Origin: Miscanthus floridulus
Lineage: Eukaryota > Streptophyta > Magnoliopsida > Poales > Poaceae
Direction: 5' to 3'
Assembly: GCF_019320115.1 (NCBI RefSeq)
Contig: NC_089584.1
Location: forward strand, 104,709,111 to 104,773,110
Length of the DNA stretch: 64,000 bases
Numbering within the stretch: position 1 is the first letter of the stretch; each line of letters opens with the position of its first letter. The position numbers were made by a program, and so were the translations under genes. Of the stretch, positions 31,147 through 43,462 are shown piece after piece. The notes under the pieces were generated by a model. It saw nothing but the letters and a program-made list of their open reading frames with translations, had not been told where the DNA came from and searched no databases.

Positions 31147-33569
31147 TGTAGGGTTGAGATGGCGGACTAGAGGGGGGTTGAATAGTCTTTTCTAAAATTA
31201 ATCGTGTCGGCTAGCCAAAACAAGTGCGGAATTAAAACTATCGATCTAGCCAAGACTACACCCCTCTATCTATGTTCTCTAGCACCTTTCAAAGATACTA
31301 AACAAGCAACAAAGGTGTCGGGCTAGCTAATGCTCACCTAATCAATTCTAGGAGCAAGGTCACACAAACCTATGCCACTAGTACTTTAAGCAACAAGGGA
31401 GCTCCTACACATGCTAGTAAGCAAAAGCATAAAGCCACCTAATGCTCACTAGCAATGCTCAATAACAAGGCAACCAATGCCAAATTAGAGAGCGCAAATA
31501 CTTAGCTACACAAACTAAGCAAAGTGACTAAAAAGGTTACATAAACCAAATTAGCCACGCAAGTGAGCTACTTCTATGCTACACAAGCTAACTAATTGCA
31601 AGAGCAACTACAAAAGCACAATGTATATGAAAGTAATTACAAGCTTGTGTAACGAGGATGCAAACCAACGGGAAGAACAAGGTTGACACGGTGATTTTTC
31701 TCCCGAGGTTCATGTGTTTGCCAACACGCTACGTCCCCGTTGTGTCGACCGCTCACTTGGTAGTTCGGCGGCTAATTGGCATCACCCGCCAAGCCCGCAC
31801 ATCGGGCACCGCAAGAACCTACCCCGAAAGTGAGGGTAGCTCAATGACACGCTCAACGAGAGTTGCTCTTCATGGCTCCCGCGGGGCGAGCACAATGCCC
31901 CTCACAATGCTCTTCTCCGGAGCACCGCACAAGCTTCTTGCGGGCTTCGACGGAGACCACCACCAAGCTGTCTAGGAGGTGGCAACCTCCAAGAGTAACA
32001 AGCACCACCGGCTTGCAACTCGATCACCTAGTGCCACTCGATACAACCTCACGATGCAATCGCACTAGAATCGCTCTCTCACACAATCGAATAATCACTA
32101 TCAAGTATATGTAAGATGGAGGGCTCCCAAGCACTACTACATAAGCCACCAAGGCTCTAGTGTGCTCAGCTGCTTGCCCAAGGCCGACCATGGCTTTTAT
32201 TTATAACCCCACAAACAAATAGAGCCGTTACCCTTTCACTGGGCAAAAGTCGGGACGACCAGACGCTCCGGTCCGATCGACCGTACGCTGGACCTCAGCG
32301 TCCGGTCGTGCGATGCATGCCATGTGTCCCCTTCTTCAAACACTGTTTGCCCAATCTCAACGGTCATCTGTTGACTGGACGCTGCAGCTAACACTGACCG
32401 GACGTAGGACCCTCAGCGTCTGGTCGTTTCCAGTAAGGTACCAGACATGACCGGACGCGTCCGGTCGGTCGTGATCGGATGCAACACCAGCGTCCGGTTA
32501 CTTCTAGCTTCTCTGCTCTGCCTACGTCACCACACATCACCCTGACCGGATGCATACGGCCAGCGTCCGGTCACTTCCAGCGCCAGCGTCCGGTCGATGA
32601 CTGTCGCCTGCCCGCTGACCACCACTACTAACCGGACGCTAGAACCCAGCGTCCGGTCCACTTTGTGAGACCCTATCTTTTCTATATAGGGTGTCGGTGG
32701 CACCATCAGACTGTCCGCACTCTACGGACGGACACTCCGCCGGTGGAGTTTCAAACCCTTCTCACCTCCATTCCATCGCCGAGTTGATCCACATCAACTC
32801 CAACTTCATCTCCTTTGGAAATGTGCCAACACCACCAAGCGTACACCGCTATGTGTATGTGTGTTAGCATTTTCACAATCATTTTTCAAAGGATTAGCCA
32901 CTCAACTTGCCACACCACTCAATCCTAGCGACGATGCAAAGTTAGATCACTCGAGTGGCACTTAGATGACCGATATGCAAACAAGTTTGCCCCTCTTGAT
33001 AGTACGGCCATCTATCCTAAACCCGGTCATCAACTTCTCTACACACCTATGACCGGTGAAATAAAATGCCCTAGGTTATATCTTTGCCTTACGTATTCCA
33101 TTTCATCTCCTCTAATGTTGATGCAACACATGCACCAACATGATCAACAATGATATGATCCACTTCATATCATCACATGATCATATTGGTTCATCGATCT
33201 TGACTTCACTTGCTTTTTACCGTTGCCTTCGTCCATCGGCGCCAAGTCTTGCTCAAGCTTCACCGCCACGTGGTCCATCGCTCCAAAGCCTTCGACTTGC
33301 CCTTCACGCTTGCAACCGGTCCATCAAGCCAAGTCTTGTCTTGATCTTCTCCACCTTGATCACATGACTCAATGTCATGTCTCATGTGCAATGAGCTCCT
33401 TCATCATCACATGTGTGAGCTTTGCAACATCTCCAAGCCATTTTCACCTTCATGGCATATGTTGCTCACACATATGTACCTATGGAATAATTACCTGTGT
33501 ATCTCACATAAACACAATTAGTCCACCTAGGTTGTCACTCAATTACTAAAACCACACAAGGACCTTTCA
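31147..33569. mobile_element. Solo-LTR-like element, 2423 bp, inserted in the 44-bp array
   Basis: It begins TGTAGGGTTGAGATGG and ends AAGGACCTTTCA. AGAAG precedes it (31142-31146) and AGGAG follows (33570-33574); the array unit has GAGGAG here, so the left copy of the target duplication carries one change. The copy is longer than the one at 6903-8850 mainly through a central segment (about 32240-32830) dense in CCGGACG/CGTCCGG palindromes. A TATATAGGG box is near 32685. No coding domain is found. Confidence 0.75.
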
Positions 33570-33890
33570 AGGAGTCCTCGGTGTAGGTGGCGATGTCCGA
33601 GCACCGAGGAGTCCTCGGCATCGCTGGCGATGTTCGAGTACTGAGGAGTCCCCGACGTGACTGGCGATGTCCGAGCACCGAGGAGCGAGGAGTCCCCGAC
33701 GTCGCTAGCGATGTCGGAGCACCGAGGAGCGAGGAGTCCCCGGCGTCGCTGGCGTTGTCCGAGCACTGAGGAGCGAGGAGTCCCCGGCGTCACTGGCGAT
33801 GTCTGAGCGCTGAAGAGCGAGGAGTCCCCGGTGTCGCTGGCGATGTCCGAGCACCGAGGAGTCCCCGGTGTAGCTAGCGATGTCCATACG
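33570..33890 (-). repeat. 44-bp tandem array B, continuation after the insertion
   Basis: Seven or so further units, mixed 44 and 37 bp, beginning AGGAGTCCTCGGTGTAGG. Together with 30315-31146 this was one array before the insertion. Confidence 0.85.
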
Positions 33891-35133
33891 GTGAAGTGTG
33901 CCCTCTTAGTCCTCGAGCACAAAGAATCCGAGCGTCGAGGAGTAACCGACGTAGCTGGCGATGAAGCAGGAGCGACGAACAGTCTGGTCAACTGGTCGGC
34001 AGCGAAGTGAGCATTGAGTAGAAGCGACCGGTGAACAGTCCAATCAACTGGTCAGCGCCGAAGTCTATGATCCTAGCGGGGCGACCAGTTGATCGGTGGT
34101 GAAGTTCGAGTACCAGGTGATCCGATCACCTGGACGATGGTCCTGCAATACAAATATGTGAACGCGTAGTACATGATGTACAAATATATGAACTCTGGAG
34201 AAAAATCAGCAATGTCGATGAAATAGCGTAAGTAGCTTGGCGATTAGTTGGTGTGAAGATGTATTTAATATAAATCACCCGAACAGTTAATGTGTAGCTG
34301 AGTCTCCAGCCCTAGCTAGCCTGTTAACCATAACGCGGAGCGCAGAGCCCGTGCACGTGTAGGAGGAACAGGCGTCGCTAAGGAGCCGCTATCGACCACC
34401 TATAACACAGAGGGCAGATGCTCATGCACGTGTAGGGAGGAGCCAGAGACAGGGCCGTCTCTAGAGACGTCCGAGCATCAACAGGACTGTTCGGGGGTTC
34501 GGAAAATCATTTGGGGAGCAAACATGGAGAAAACAGCTCGAAGAAATATCATGGCGATTAACGAAGATTGGAGAATATTTAGAAAAATATTAAAGCATGA
34601 CTTATCTTTAGATAGAACGACTGGTCGGCGGCGTATGGCGCTATCTGGTCGGCGAGAGGATCGACGTCTTCAACCTGGTCGGCGAATCTGCCCGTCAGGG
34701 CATGTTGGTAAGCGACGGTGGCATTGGTGAACCCGAAGGGTAGGGCTGTAACCCCTGGAGTTTCCTGAACAGCTTCTGATAGATCTAGATCGAAGGGTGG
34801 TCGGTGCTGAACCAGAGTGTCCAGAGCCAATTCGGTGATGGAGAGGCAATCAACGAGCTTCAGACCGACCCAATCGATGGATACGATCAGATCGTCGTTG
34901 TTGATCTGCCTCCTCTGGTAGCGAGGAAGCGGGCAGCGAGTTGTTGATGAAGGTGACCTCGAAGGTGGTTCCGAGATCAGATCTGCTGTCACGGGGGCTG
35001 ATGTAGCCAGCGATGAATCATCGTCGTGGACCGGCATGGATCTCCACGAGATTGATGACGAGAACGCGTTGTTGATTGGAGGTTCATCTGGCTCGCCATG
35101 GATCAAGCATAGGCCCCTACCTAGCGCACCAAC
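33891..35133 (-). pseudogene. gag-like leader ORF remnant of the LTR element
   Basis: On the minus strand an open frame of 187 codons starts at 35142, just inside the LTR, and runs to 34579. It contains DDDSSLATSAPV, INNDDLIVSIDWVGLKL, LSITELALDTLVQH and a LPFGFTNATVAYQHALTG segment. I do not recognise an established domain; position right after the primer-binding side suggests a gag N-terminus. 28301-29567 carries a more decayed copy. No protease or polymerase follows, so the element is non-autonomous. Confidence 0.4.
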
Positions 35134-35504
35134 TGTCAACAAAAGATGCTCGATAGTCCACCGAGGGGTATTCCACGATGGTAGATTTGTCGTAGAGGTG
35201 AGCGAGATCAGGAGCGAGATGGTAATACAAGCACCAAGACATAAGATTTAGACAGGTTCGGCCGTCAGTATGACGTAATACCTACATCCTGTGTTCTGAT
35301 GTATTGCATTGAGATGTATGGATCTATCCACTAGGGGACTCCTGCCTCTCCTTATATACTCTGGAGGGGTCGGGTTACAAGGAAAATATCCTATTTGGTA
35401 CTATACAATAGCTTGCAGTGCACGCCTTGATCTTATGGGCTGGGCCATCTCTGATGGTGCGGCCCATGTCTTGTCTTGTGGATATCGGGGGCCATACCCC
35501 CACA
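35134..35504 (-). repeat. LTR copy 3 (5' LTR on the minus strand)
   Basis: 371 bp, shorter than the other two by a small deletion where they read GCCGAGCAGCGC. Plus-strand start TGTCAACAAAAGATGCTCG, end CATACCCCCACA. Confidence 0.8.
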
Positions 35505-36101
35505 CTCACTCTCTAAATCATTATTTGGAGAGTTATTTGCATAAAAATGGCTTTTTATATCTTTTGATATTCCAACAATTTTTCTATATCTCGTGCACAC
35601 TCTAGAGAGCCATGCTAATGATCTATGGGGCTATTAACAATATATAGAGATGTTTAACCAATTGTAGCTATGCTGATGAGCTACTGGACTTATTATGACT
35701 GAAACATTATGAATGATGCAATATTTGCATCTTTCCTTTGGCTAAAGAACATTAGATTTTAAGCAGTGTGAGAATCAAATGGCAAGCTCCAAAGGAAATC
35801 AGGTACCACCTGCCTAGGAGGTTTTAAGTTCATGTTTTTCTTATGCTAAGGAGAGTACACTAAGATTTCGGATGAGCCCAGGAAATAAATCACAGTGTTA
35901 AAGAGGTTACATAACCCCTTTTTTATTTCTGAGATGAGTCATGGTTGCAGAATCAACATGTTCTAGTATGAAAGGAAATGATTTTTCTGAAAAACAAATT
36001 AAATTCAAGAAGAAATAATAGGGAGAATTTTATCATCAATTGCAAAAGGCAAACATTTGGGCAATTTAGAAGTATTTATATAGCACACTAATGATGATAA
36101 C
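35505..36101. other. AT-rich intergenic sequence with MITE remainder
   Basis: The first ~150 bp appear to continue the MITE interrupted at 26794. The rest is AT-rich with no recognisable gene or repeat. Confidence 0.4.
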
Positions 36102-37944
36102 TGTCGGATGTATGGGCCCAGGGTACCTTCACCGTCTGTATACTCGGTGTTGTCCTCTTCCTCCACCAACCATCATTGACTTAAATCGGCAACATGCAAA
36201 AGCAAATAAACTGGGAATAATAAAAAATCGACGGATTTCAGTATCGCAGGAAAGGGGGTGGGCAGGTGAGGGGGGCAGAGAATCAATCGGCTCGGTGTGT
36301 CATGAGGGGTGAGGAAAGAAAGGGGGGGGGGCGGTGTTTCTCGCAGTTGAGTGAGGGCAACACGAGGGGTGGGGGTGGGGAAGGGGAATGGGGGTGTTTC
36401 TCGTAGCTAAGGGAGGGCAACGAGATGCTACCCCATGACAACATAGAAAAATACCAGTGAACCGGACTAGCTCTATGTCAAAGAGTGGTGGTTCGCATGG
36501 GTGGGATGGCAACGAGACCGATCTGACTCATTTGGGTTGGCACAGAGGTCACCATGCCTCAAGACAGCATCTAAGAGAAAATGAAGTAACAAGACCACAA
36601 TACTTATGAAATTACCAATTTACCTTGCTATTTTTCAATTTTTTTTAGTACTTGATATATTTTTCACCATTCAGTCTCTCCTAATAAATGATATATATTC
36701 TTTTAACCATCGGTAGAAAACCTGAACTGAGTATAGTTTCTCTTCTTTGAAATAACGATTATGTAAATGAGATACGACAATAGCTAGCACTGTAAAATGA
36801 GATACTACAAACGGTCGAGAGACGGACAAGTTCCAAGTCTCTGTTGGAAAGGTCGAAAGGATGCCAAGAGCTCGGTTACTGCTTGACTGTGTGTTGTGTG
36901 TGGAATCGATCCGTCCCCTTAGTGGGGTGCCCTGCCCTCCCTTTTATAGACCAAGGGGGGAACAGGGGCTACAGATGGGAGAAAGAGGAAAAAACCAAAG
37001 GCGGAGAAGGTCCTTCGAGGGTGCCGGGTCTTCCTTTTTCCTTGAGCCTGCCCTGCTGACATGGCAGACCATGCCAGGAATAGCATGTTTCGCAGATCCT
37101 GATAGGGCCGGGCTCTGGCTTTGTTTCAGCGAGTGGTCATGTCCCATCCTCCCCCGGCGGACGGTGCGGTGTGTCAGGGCGCTGAGCCATGACTCTACAG
37201 GGAGTAGACGGGGAAATGACTATACGCATATTACTGTAGATGATGTGAGTTCTTCCTTGGATTGTTGTGGTTGTCATATGCTTGTGTTAGGATCCACGCC
37301 CGAGGGCTGATGGCGGCGCCTACAATACTGTAGGACAAAAGTCGGCGCCTACAATACTATTCGGGCTCTGCCATCCCTGAGAGGGCTTAAAGCGCCCGTC
37401 CCGTCGTATCCTGACAGTACCTTCTCGTAGGTGCGCAGGGCATGGTCCTCAGTACTGCGGTTTGACCTGAGTGTCGTGTCTTTTCTCCAGTTCATCATCA
37501 TGAAGGAGTAGGGTGCAGTTGTCGGGCGAGGCGGAGCCTGCCCTCAAACGTCGGGCGAGGCGGAGACAGCCCTTCGACGTTGGGCGAGGCGGAGCCTGCC
37601 CTCAGCCATCGGGCGAGGCAAAGCCCGCCCTCGGATGTCGGGCGGGGCAGAGCCAGCCCTCAGCCGTCGGGCGAGGCGAAGCCCACCCTCGAACGTCGGG
37701 CGGGGCGGAGCCAGCCCTCAGACGTCGGGCGAGGCGGAGCCAGCCCTCAGTCGTCGGGCGAGGCGGAACCAGCCCTCAGCCGTTGGGCGAGGCGGAGTCT
37801 AGCCCTCGGGGGTCGGGCGAGGCGGGACCAATCTTCCATCGTTCGGGCAAGAAGCGTAGTAGCGTTCTTGTCTGACCGAAAGCGTCAACGTTCGATGGTT
37901 ATTAGTTTCACCTCATTAGGTACCCCGATATTAGATCCCCAACA
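36102..37944. mobile_element. LTR-like segment (TGTCGG...CCCCAACA)
   Basis: It starts TGTCGGATGTATGGGCCCAGGG and ends GGTACCCCGATATTAGATCC then CCAACA, the shape of grass gypsy LTR ends. A CCTTTTATAGACC TATA element lies near 36940. The interior holds a 30-bp tandem array. Flanks (ATAAC left, ATAGT right) do not form a clear target duplication, and the segment may be nested or truncated, so limits are tentative. No coding domain is found. Confidence 0.4.
37515..37845. repeat. ~30-bp tandem array, about 11 units
   Basis: The unit is approximately GTCGGGCGAGGCGGAGCC + AGCCCTCAGAC. Because 30 is a multiple of 3, frames stay open and repeat at the protein level (GEAEPAL..., RRARRSQPS...), giving ORFs on the plus strand that are artefacts of the repeat. 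Confidence 0.8.
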
Positions 37945-38263
37945 ATAGTCCGTATAGATACCTAACATCGAGCCCACTGATTAAGACTACCTAGTCTAAA
38001 TGCATTGTGGTTACCTATTTAGACTACCTAGTCCCTTCCTAAGCCACTAATTTGATTTGTTTATCAATAATACTATCCCTCCATACTAAATTGTATGTTA
38101 TTCTAGGTTTTCTAGATTATTTAGACGTAGTAGTAAAAACAATATATTTGTCCCGTTTCAACGAAGGGATTACCCAAAAAAGCTAAACTACTTATGAACC
38201 GAAAAAAGTACTCTCTCTCTCTCTCTCTCTTCTGCTTCCCGGGTTCCAGTTGGAGAGCGCACT
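37945..38263. other. Upstream flank of the LHCB gene
   Basis: Noncoding, AT-rich, with a (CT)n run at about 38212-38230. I recognise no gene. Confidence 0.5.
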
Positions 38264-38273
38264 TGACACGTCA
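38264..38273 (+). promoter_or_regulatory. ACGT-core palindromic element upstream of LHCB
   Basis: TGACACGTCA, a bZIP-type ACGT-core sequence, 136 bp upstream of the TATA-like box. GATACGTGTTATCC at about 38313-38326 contains another ACGT core next to a reverse I-box-like GGATAA. Such elements are usual in light-regulated promoters; function here is inferred. Confidence 0.4.
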
Positions 38274-38399
38274 GCAAAGCACACGCACAGGTGGCAAGTG
38301 GCATGCATGCCAGATACGTGTTATCCAGTCAGAAATCGCAAGAGATATGCTCATCCAGGCAACGCCCGAACGGGTGAGGCTATCCTATCGTCCCGCCAT

Positions 38400-38407
38400 T
38401 ATTTAAA
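38400..38407 (+). promoter_or_regulatory. TATA box of the LHCB gene
   Basis: TATTTAAA about 100 bp before the ATG at 38505, giving a leader of about 70 nt. Confidence 0.6.
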
Positions 38408-38504
38408 CTCAAGTCCGGTTGCCTGCCTCCTCACCGCAGCCAGCACAAAATAGCTCACGAGCTCTAACCCAAGCACTAGCAGGAAACATCCTCCGCGATC
38501 ATCA

Positions 38505-39432
<928 letters not shown>

Positions 39433-39616
39433 TGATTCATTTCGAGGCAACCTCCGGCCGGCCAAGGAAACAGCGCGATTGTGCCAAAGACAAGCGTTGC
39501 GCACGCACCCTGTATTTGGTCGTGTCATACTGTCATTTGGTATTGTTTGATGAAACAAGGATGATGGATACTGTGAGTCTCAGCTCTGTTTCTTTAGTTT
39601 GATCGCAGTAGTATTC
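39433..39616 (+). other. 3' flank of the LHCB gene
   Basis: It contains the 3'UTR of the LHCB gene; no clear AATAAA. No other feature is seen. Confidence 0.4.
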
Positions 39617-39737
39617 GGCCTGTTCGTAAACGATCGTAAATTTCTAGCCACAACATTATTTTTTTCTCATACCAAACCCGTCAGCAGTAATAATCCACGA
39701 TCGTATATAATCGTTTTAGCCCCAGCCGAACAAACTG
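39617..39737. mobile_element. Small MITE with CCTGTTCG / CGAACA ends
   Basis: About 120 bp starting GGCCTGTTCGTAAACGATCG and ending CCCCAGCCGAACAAACTG, imperfect inverted ends enclosing a CACGATCGTATATAATCG stretch. It resembles the common grass MITEs beginning GGCCTGTTTGG. No clear target duplication is seen. Confidence 0.45.
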
Positions 39738-40904
39738 ATTAAAGGAGGATTAAGGATCGCATATGCCCCCGTGGGCCGACTTTTTCCAGGCATGCTGCGC
39801 TACAGCCATTCCCAGGCCAGACCAACTGGACAAAATTGTCAGCGTTGTCGGCCCATGTAAACCTAATGGTATCCAATCTAAGAACGGACTTGCGAGCCCG
39901 GACGTCCGATCCGGACACTAGCGTCTGATGCTGTCCGCACAGGGAGCGAACGAGCGCCTAGTGCGTCGGGCTCAGGCCGCTTCCCACGCGCATTCAATGT
40001 GTAACATCCTATCTATTTTTGAAATATCTAGATACAACAGTTGTAACATACGAAAGAAGACAGATAAAACGCTTAAACAAGCATCTGAAACACTTGCGAA
40101 AACGTCTGAAAAATATTTGAAAACCATTGCAAACATGTGCAACATACAGATAAAACACTTGCAAACATACGTACGAAACACTTGAAACATATGCTTGCAA
40201 CATACATGTGTATGCAACATCTAGATCTACTTTTGTAACATCTAGACAAAACAATTGCAGCATTCGTCTGGAACAGATGAATCATTTGGAACATACACTT
40301 GAAACATAGGTGTATAGCCATTACAACATGTGCAACATCCCGATCTACTTTTGCAACATCGATATACAACACTTGCAACATACCTCAAAAACATCTGAAA
40401 CATTTTAGATATACTATTGCAACATACGCTTTTAGTGTAGCATCTGCTTGCTGCTTGAACGAATGGAGGCTCGTCGACGCGGAGCTCGACGCCGGCCCGA
40501 AGCTCGAAGCTGCGGAGCGGCGTGAAGGTCGCCGGTGTGGAGCTCGTTGGCGACACAACCCTCGGTAGGGGCAGAGACAGGGGCAAGCAGATGGAGCACG
40601 CCCGCGATAGGAGACACGAGTCCGGGAGGAACCTAGCGAGTGCTTAGCGCATCAGGCTCATCGTGCACGGTGCAGGCGAGCGGTGGGGGTGGGAGCGGGG
40701 GCGGCGGGGGCGAGGACAAGGTTCGTCGCATGAGCAGCGGGCGATGTGGGCGGGGACGGCGTGGGCTAGGTCCATCCAGACAGAAGGACGCCTACTACTA
40801 GATCCAAGAATATCGAATGTGCGGAGGTATCCGAACTCCGAAGAAGAAAATCATGCACTGTCCACGCAAATTAGACATGACTAGTCACATACAGCTCTAC
40901 TGTC
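39738..40904. repeat. Repetitive region with CAACATN-rich segment
   Basis: From about 40000 to 40435 the sequence is an irregular series of CAACAT / GAAACACTTG / AACATACG motifs (GCAACATCTAGATCTACTTTTG appears in variants), a known style of grass repeat that I cannot assign to a superfamily. It is followed by GC-rich sequence up to 40790. Similar blocks GCCTAGTGCGTCGGGCTCA (39958) and GCTTAGCGCATCAGGCTCA (40640) flank it in direct orientation. No gene is found. Confidence 0.4.
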
Positions 40905-41137
40905 CTTTAAGGTGGCGCTCGAGCTCGAAGGCATTCCTCCGCATGCCTGGGCCGAGGACACCGCTGCCAAGATCCTGGTGCCAAGCTGCTGGTTACATGC
41001 AGTCGATCCACAATCGGCGTCCAAGGCTGATCTATCGGCGTACAACTGTACAAGCTATCTGCTTGGACATGCGAGCCACGAGCAATTCCCAAGGTCGTAT
41101 GGCTCCACATCGTCGAGAATGAAGTCGTTCGTGGCTG
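40905..41137 (+). pseudogene. LINE ORF1 (DUF4283-like) fragment
   Basis: Plus-strand reading VALELEGIPPHAWAEDTAAK, then SCWLHAVDPQSASKADLS resembles the end of the DUF4283 domain in plant LINE ORF1 proteins (L-E-G-I-P-x-H-x-W, then a C-x-x x-x-x-D... T-x-S-x-x-D-L-S motif). The remainder of ORF1 is missing on both sides. Confidence 0.5.
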
Positions 41138-43157
41138 AGTTCGTGGCGCTGCTGCCGAGAAAGCCGGCGCTAGCAGCCCGGCTGAGTTCAGACCGATCAC
41201 AATGATCCACACCTTTGCGAAGCTAGTATCCAAGATACTGGTGTTGCGCTTAGCTCCGAGGCTGAACGAGATGATTGACAAGAACCAGAACGCGTTCATT
41301 CGAACACGATCCATCCACGACCGGAAAAGGAAGACGCCAATGCTGCTCTTGAAGCTTGACATCTCAAAGGCTTTCGATACCCTCTCGTGGCCGTTCCTGC
41401 TGGAGGTGCTTCAGGCGCATGGATTTGGGGAGCGATGGCGTCGATGGATTGAAGCTCTTCTGTCCACAGCAACATCCAGAATCATCCTGAACGGTCATCA
41501 AGGGCCACCGATCAGGCAACTGAGGGGGGTGCGCCAAGGAGATTCTCTGTCGCCCATGCTATTCATTATAGCAATGGATGTGCTGCATAGATTATTTCTC
41601 AAAGCATCCGCTGATGGGGTACTTAGAAAGATGCAGCCGTCTGAAATCAAGTTTCAGTGCAGTCTATACGCTGACGACGTGATACTGTTCATCCGTCCCA
41701 CAACACAAGAAGCGACGGCGGTTAATTAAAGAAATACTCAACGTATTTGGAACGGCTTCTGGGCTACACGCAAACCTGCCCAAGTGCTCCATCACCCCGA
41801 TCTATGGATGGGAGGAAACTTTAAACGACATCGTCTCCATCCTAGGATGCCAAGTTCAGCCCTTCCCCATAAGGTACTTGGGACTGCCGCTGAGCACGAG
41901 AGCGATCCCGAAAGCAAACTATCAATCTCTGGTGGAGCAAGTGGCAAGGAAAATACCACCCTGCCACGAAGCACTGATGGCAAGAAGCGGAAGGCTCATA
42001 TGGATCAAGTCGGTCCTTCGGTCAGTCCCCATCTACGCCATGATGGCGGAAAACCTGCCGGCCTAGGCGAGAAAGGAAATCGACGCCATCTGCCGCAAAT
42101 TCTTCTGGGCAGGATCCGATCAGTCCGTTCAAGGAAAATGCATGGTCGCCTGGCCGTCGGTATGCAGACCAACCGAGCTGGGAGGGATAGGAATCAGCGA
42201 CTTGAAGCTCGCCGGCTACGCCCTGCAGACACGGTGGCTCTGGCTTCAAAGAACAGACGAGGACCGGGCCTGGAGCCAACTGCCGATCCGAACGTGCCCC
42301 CAAGTGCAAGCTTTTTTTCAAGGCATCAACATTCATGGTGGTGGTGAATGGACAACAAACGCTGTTATGGGAAAGACCGCTAGATCAACGGTGAAGCTGT
42401 CAGTGACATCGGCCCTGCTCTTTACCCACTGGTGCCTACAAGAACTCGACGACGGCAGTCCGTAAGAGCTGGGCGGCTGAACAGGACGTGGGCACGCAGC
42501 ATAACCGGCGGAATGTCAACCCAGGCCATCATTGATTATTTACATCTTTGGAACACAGTAGCCGACTTCCAGCTCTCCGATCAACATGATAAAATGGTCT
42601 GGCGCTGGACGGCCAGTGGTGAGTATACGGCCAAGTCCGCGTACAAGATGTTACATAGAGGCTCCACCCCTTTCATTGGCCACAAGCTCATCTGGAAAAC
42701 GTGGGCGCCATTGAGGATCAAAATTTTCCTCTGGCTCACCTTCAAGCGTAGGCACTGGACCGGTGATAGAAGAAGGAGACATGGCCTGGATGCAAGGGAC
42801 CGTTGCTACCTCTGCGATCAGGAAGAACAAACCATCGACCACATCAACGGGACTTGCCCTTTCTCTAGGGAAGTTTGGTTCTTCGTCTTGCAAGCACTAG
42901 GGAGGCAGCTACCCCAAGCATCACCGACTGCACTGTGCTGGTGGCGGAGTCTGCGTTCCTTGTTCAGTGGAGAGCGAAGGTTAGGCCTCGACTCACTGTT
43001 TGCGCTGGTCTCTTGGCTGATTTGGAAGGAGCGCAATACGCGATGCTTCCACGACGCTTCAGCGAGCGTCAGTGATCTATTGCAACTAATCAAGGCCGAA
43101 GCGGACCGCTGGATTGAGGCCGGCGCCGGAGGACTACGAGCTTTAGCGCGAGGCTAG
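41138..43157 (+). pseudogene. LINE ORF2 3' half: reverse transcriptase and zf-RVT, broken
   Basis: RT blocks: FAKLVSKILVLRLAPRLN, LDISKAFDTLSW, GVRQGDSLSPMLFI and the catalytic YADDVILF at about 41670-41695. A short internal deletion follows RSIHD. Stop at 41727-41729, then a frame with RYLGLPLSTRAIPKANYQ, a TAG at 42064-42066, and RKFFWAGSD...LGGIGISDLKLAGYALQTRW. The last frame (42432-43157) has the zf-RVT region KSAYKML, KIFLWL, CYLCDQEEQTIDHI and CPFSREVWF. It has several stops and frameshifts. Confidence 0.8.
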
Positions 43158-43462
43158 CATACCATTTAGGGTGCTCTCTTGGTTATGTGGTTGTTATTCT
43201 TCAAAATGTAGCCGCTAGAGTTATTCTGCCGGCCGGGTTCGGCTTCTTTCTAATACAATGATGTGCACACTCGCGTATTCGAGAAAAAAATTATCCTTAA
43301 AAAAAAACACAGCTCTACTGATAGCAAGCGAAATGCACCCTACCCTGGACCACCGCTTTGCGGCTACGAGGAGCGACACGCAAGAGCTGGCGGTGCGCAA
43401 CAAAAACAGAAGTTCGCTCCGTTTATATACTTGATCCCTGCGTCGTGAATTCGTGATCATCC

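Larger units (their letters stand above)
26795..35504 (-). mobile_element. Non-autonomous LTR retrotransposon with three LTRs and 44-bp arrays
   Basis: Three copies of a ~385-bp LTR (26795-27184, 29568-29957, 35134-35504) enclose two internal regions. On the minus strand each LTR begins TGTGGGGGTATG, has a TATATAAGG box and ends near TTGTYGACA. It is followed by GTTGGCGCGCTAGGTAGGGG, the primer-binding-side sequence of many grass gypsy elements; GCTCGGGGACTAGC before the far LTR is the polypurine tract. Flanks TTCAC (26790-26794) and CTCAC (35505-35509) are a near-perfect target duplication. LTR-internal-LTR-internal-LTR structure is expected from unequal recombination between two copies. No pol domain is present. 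A solo-LTR-like element is nested at 31147-33569. Confidence 0.75.
40905..43310 (+). mobile_element. LINE (L1-type), internally deleted, copy in repeat unit 1
   Basis: The order is an ORF1-like fragment, RT fragment, downstream ORF2 with zf-RVT domain, then a 3'UTR ending TTCTTTCTAATACAATG and CGCGTATTCGAGAAAAAAA, the typical tail of plant L1 LINEs. A large deletion joins ORF1 to the RT region near 41138. The 3' half is shared with the second copy at 49406-51830. Confidence 0.75.

Noticed and set aside
37513..37948. Two ~120-codon plus-strand ORFs
   Set aside because: Products of the 30-bp tandem repeat, whose length divisible by 3 keeps frames open.
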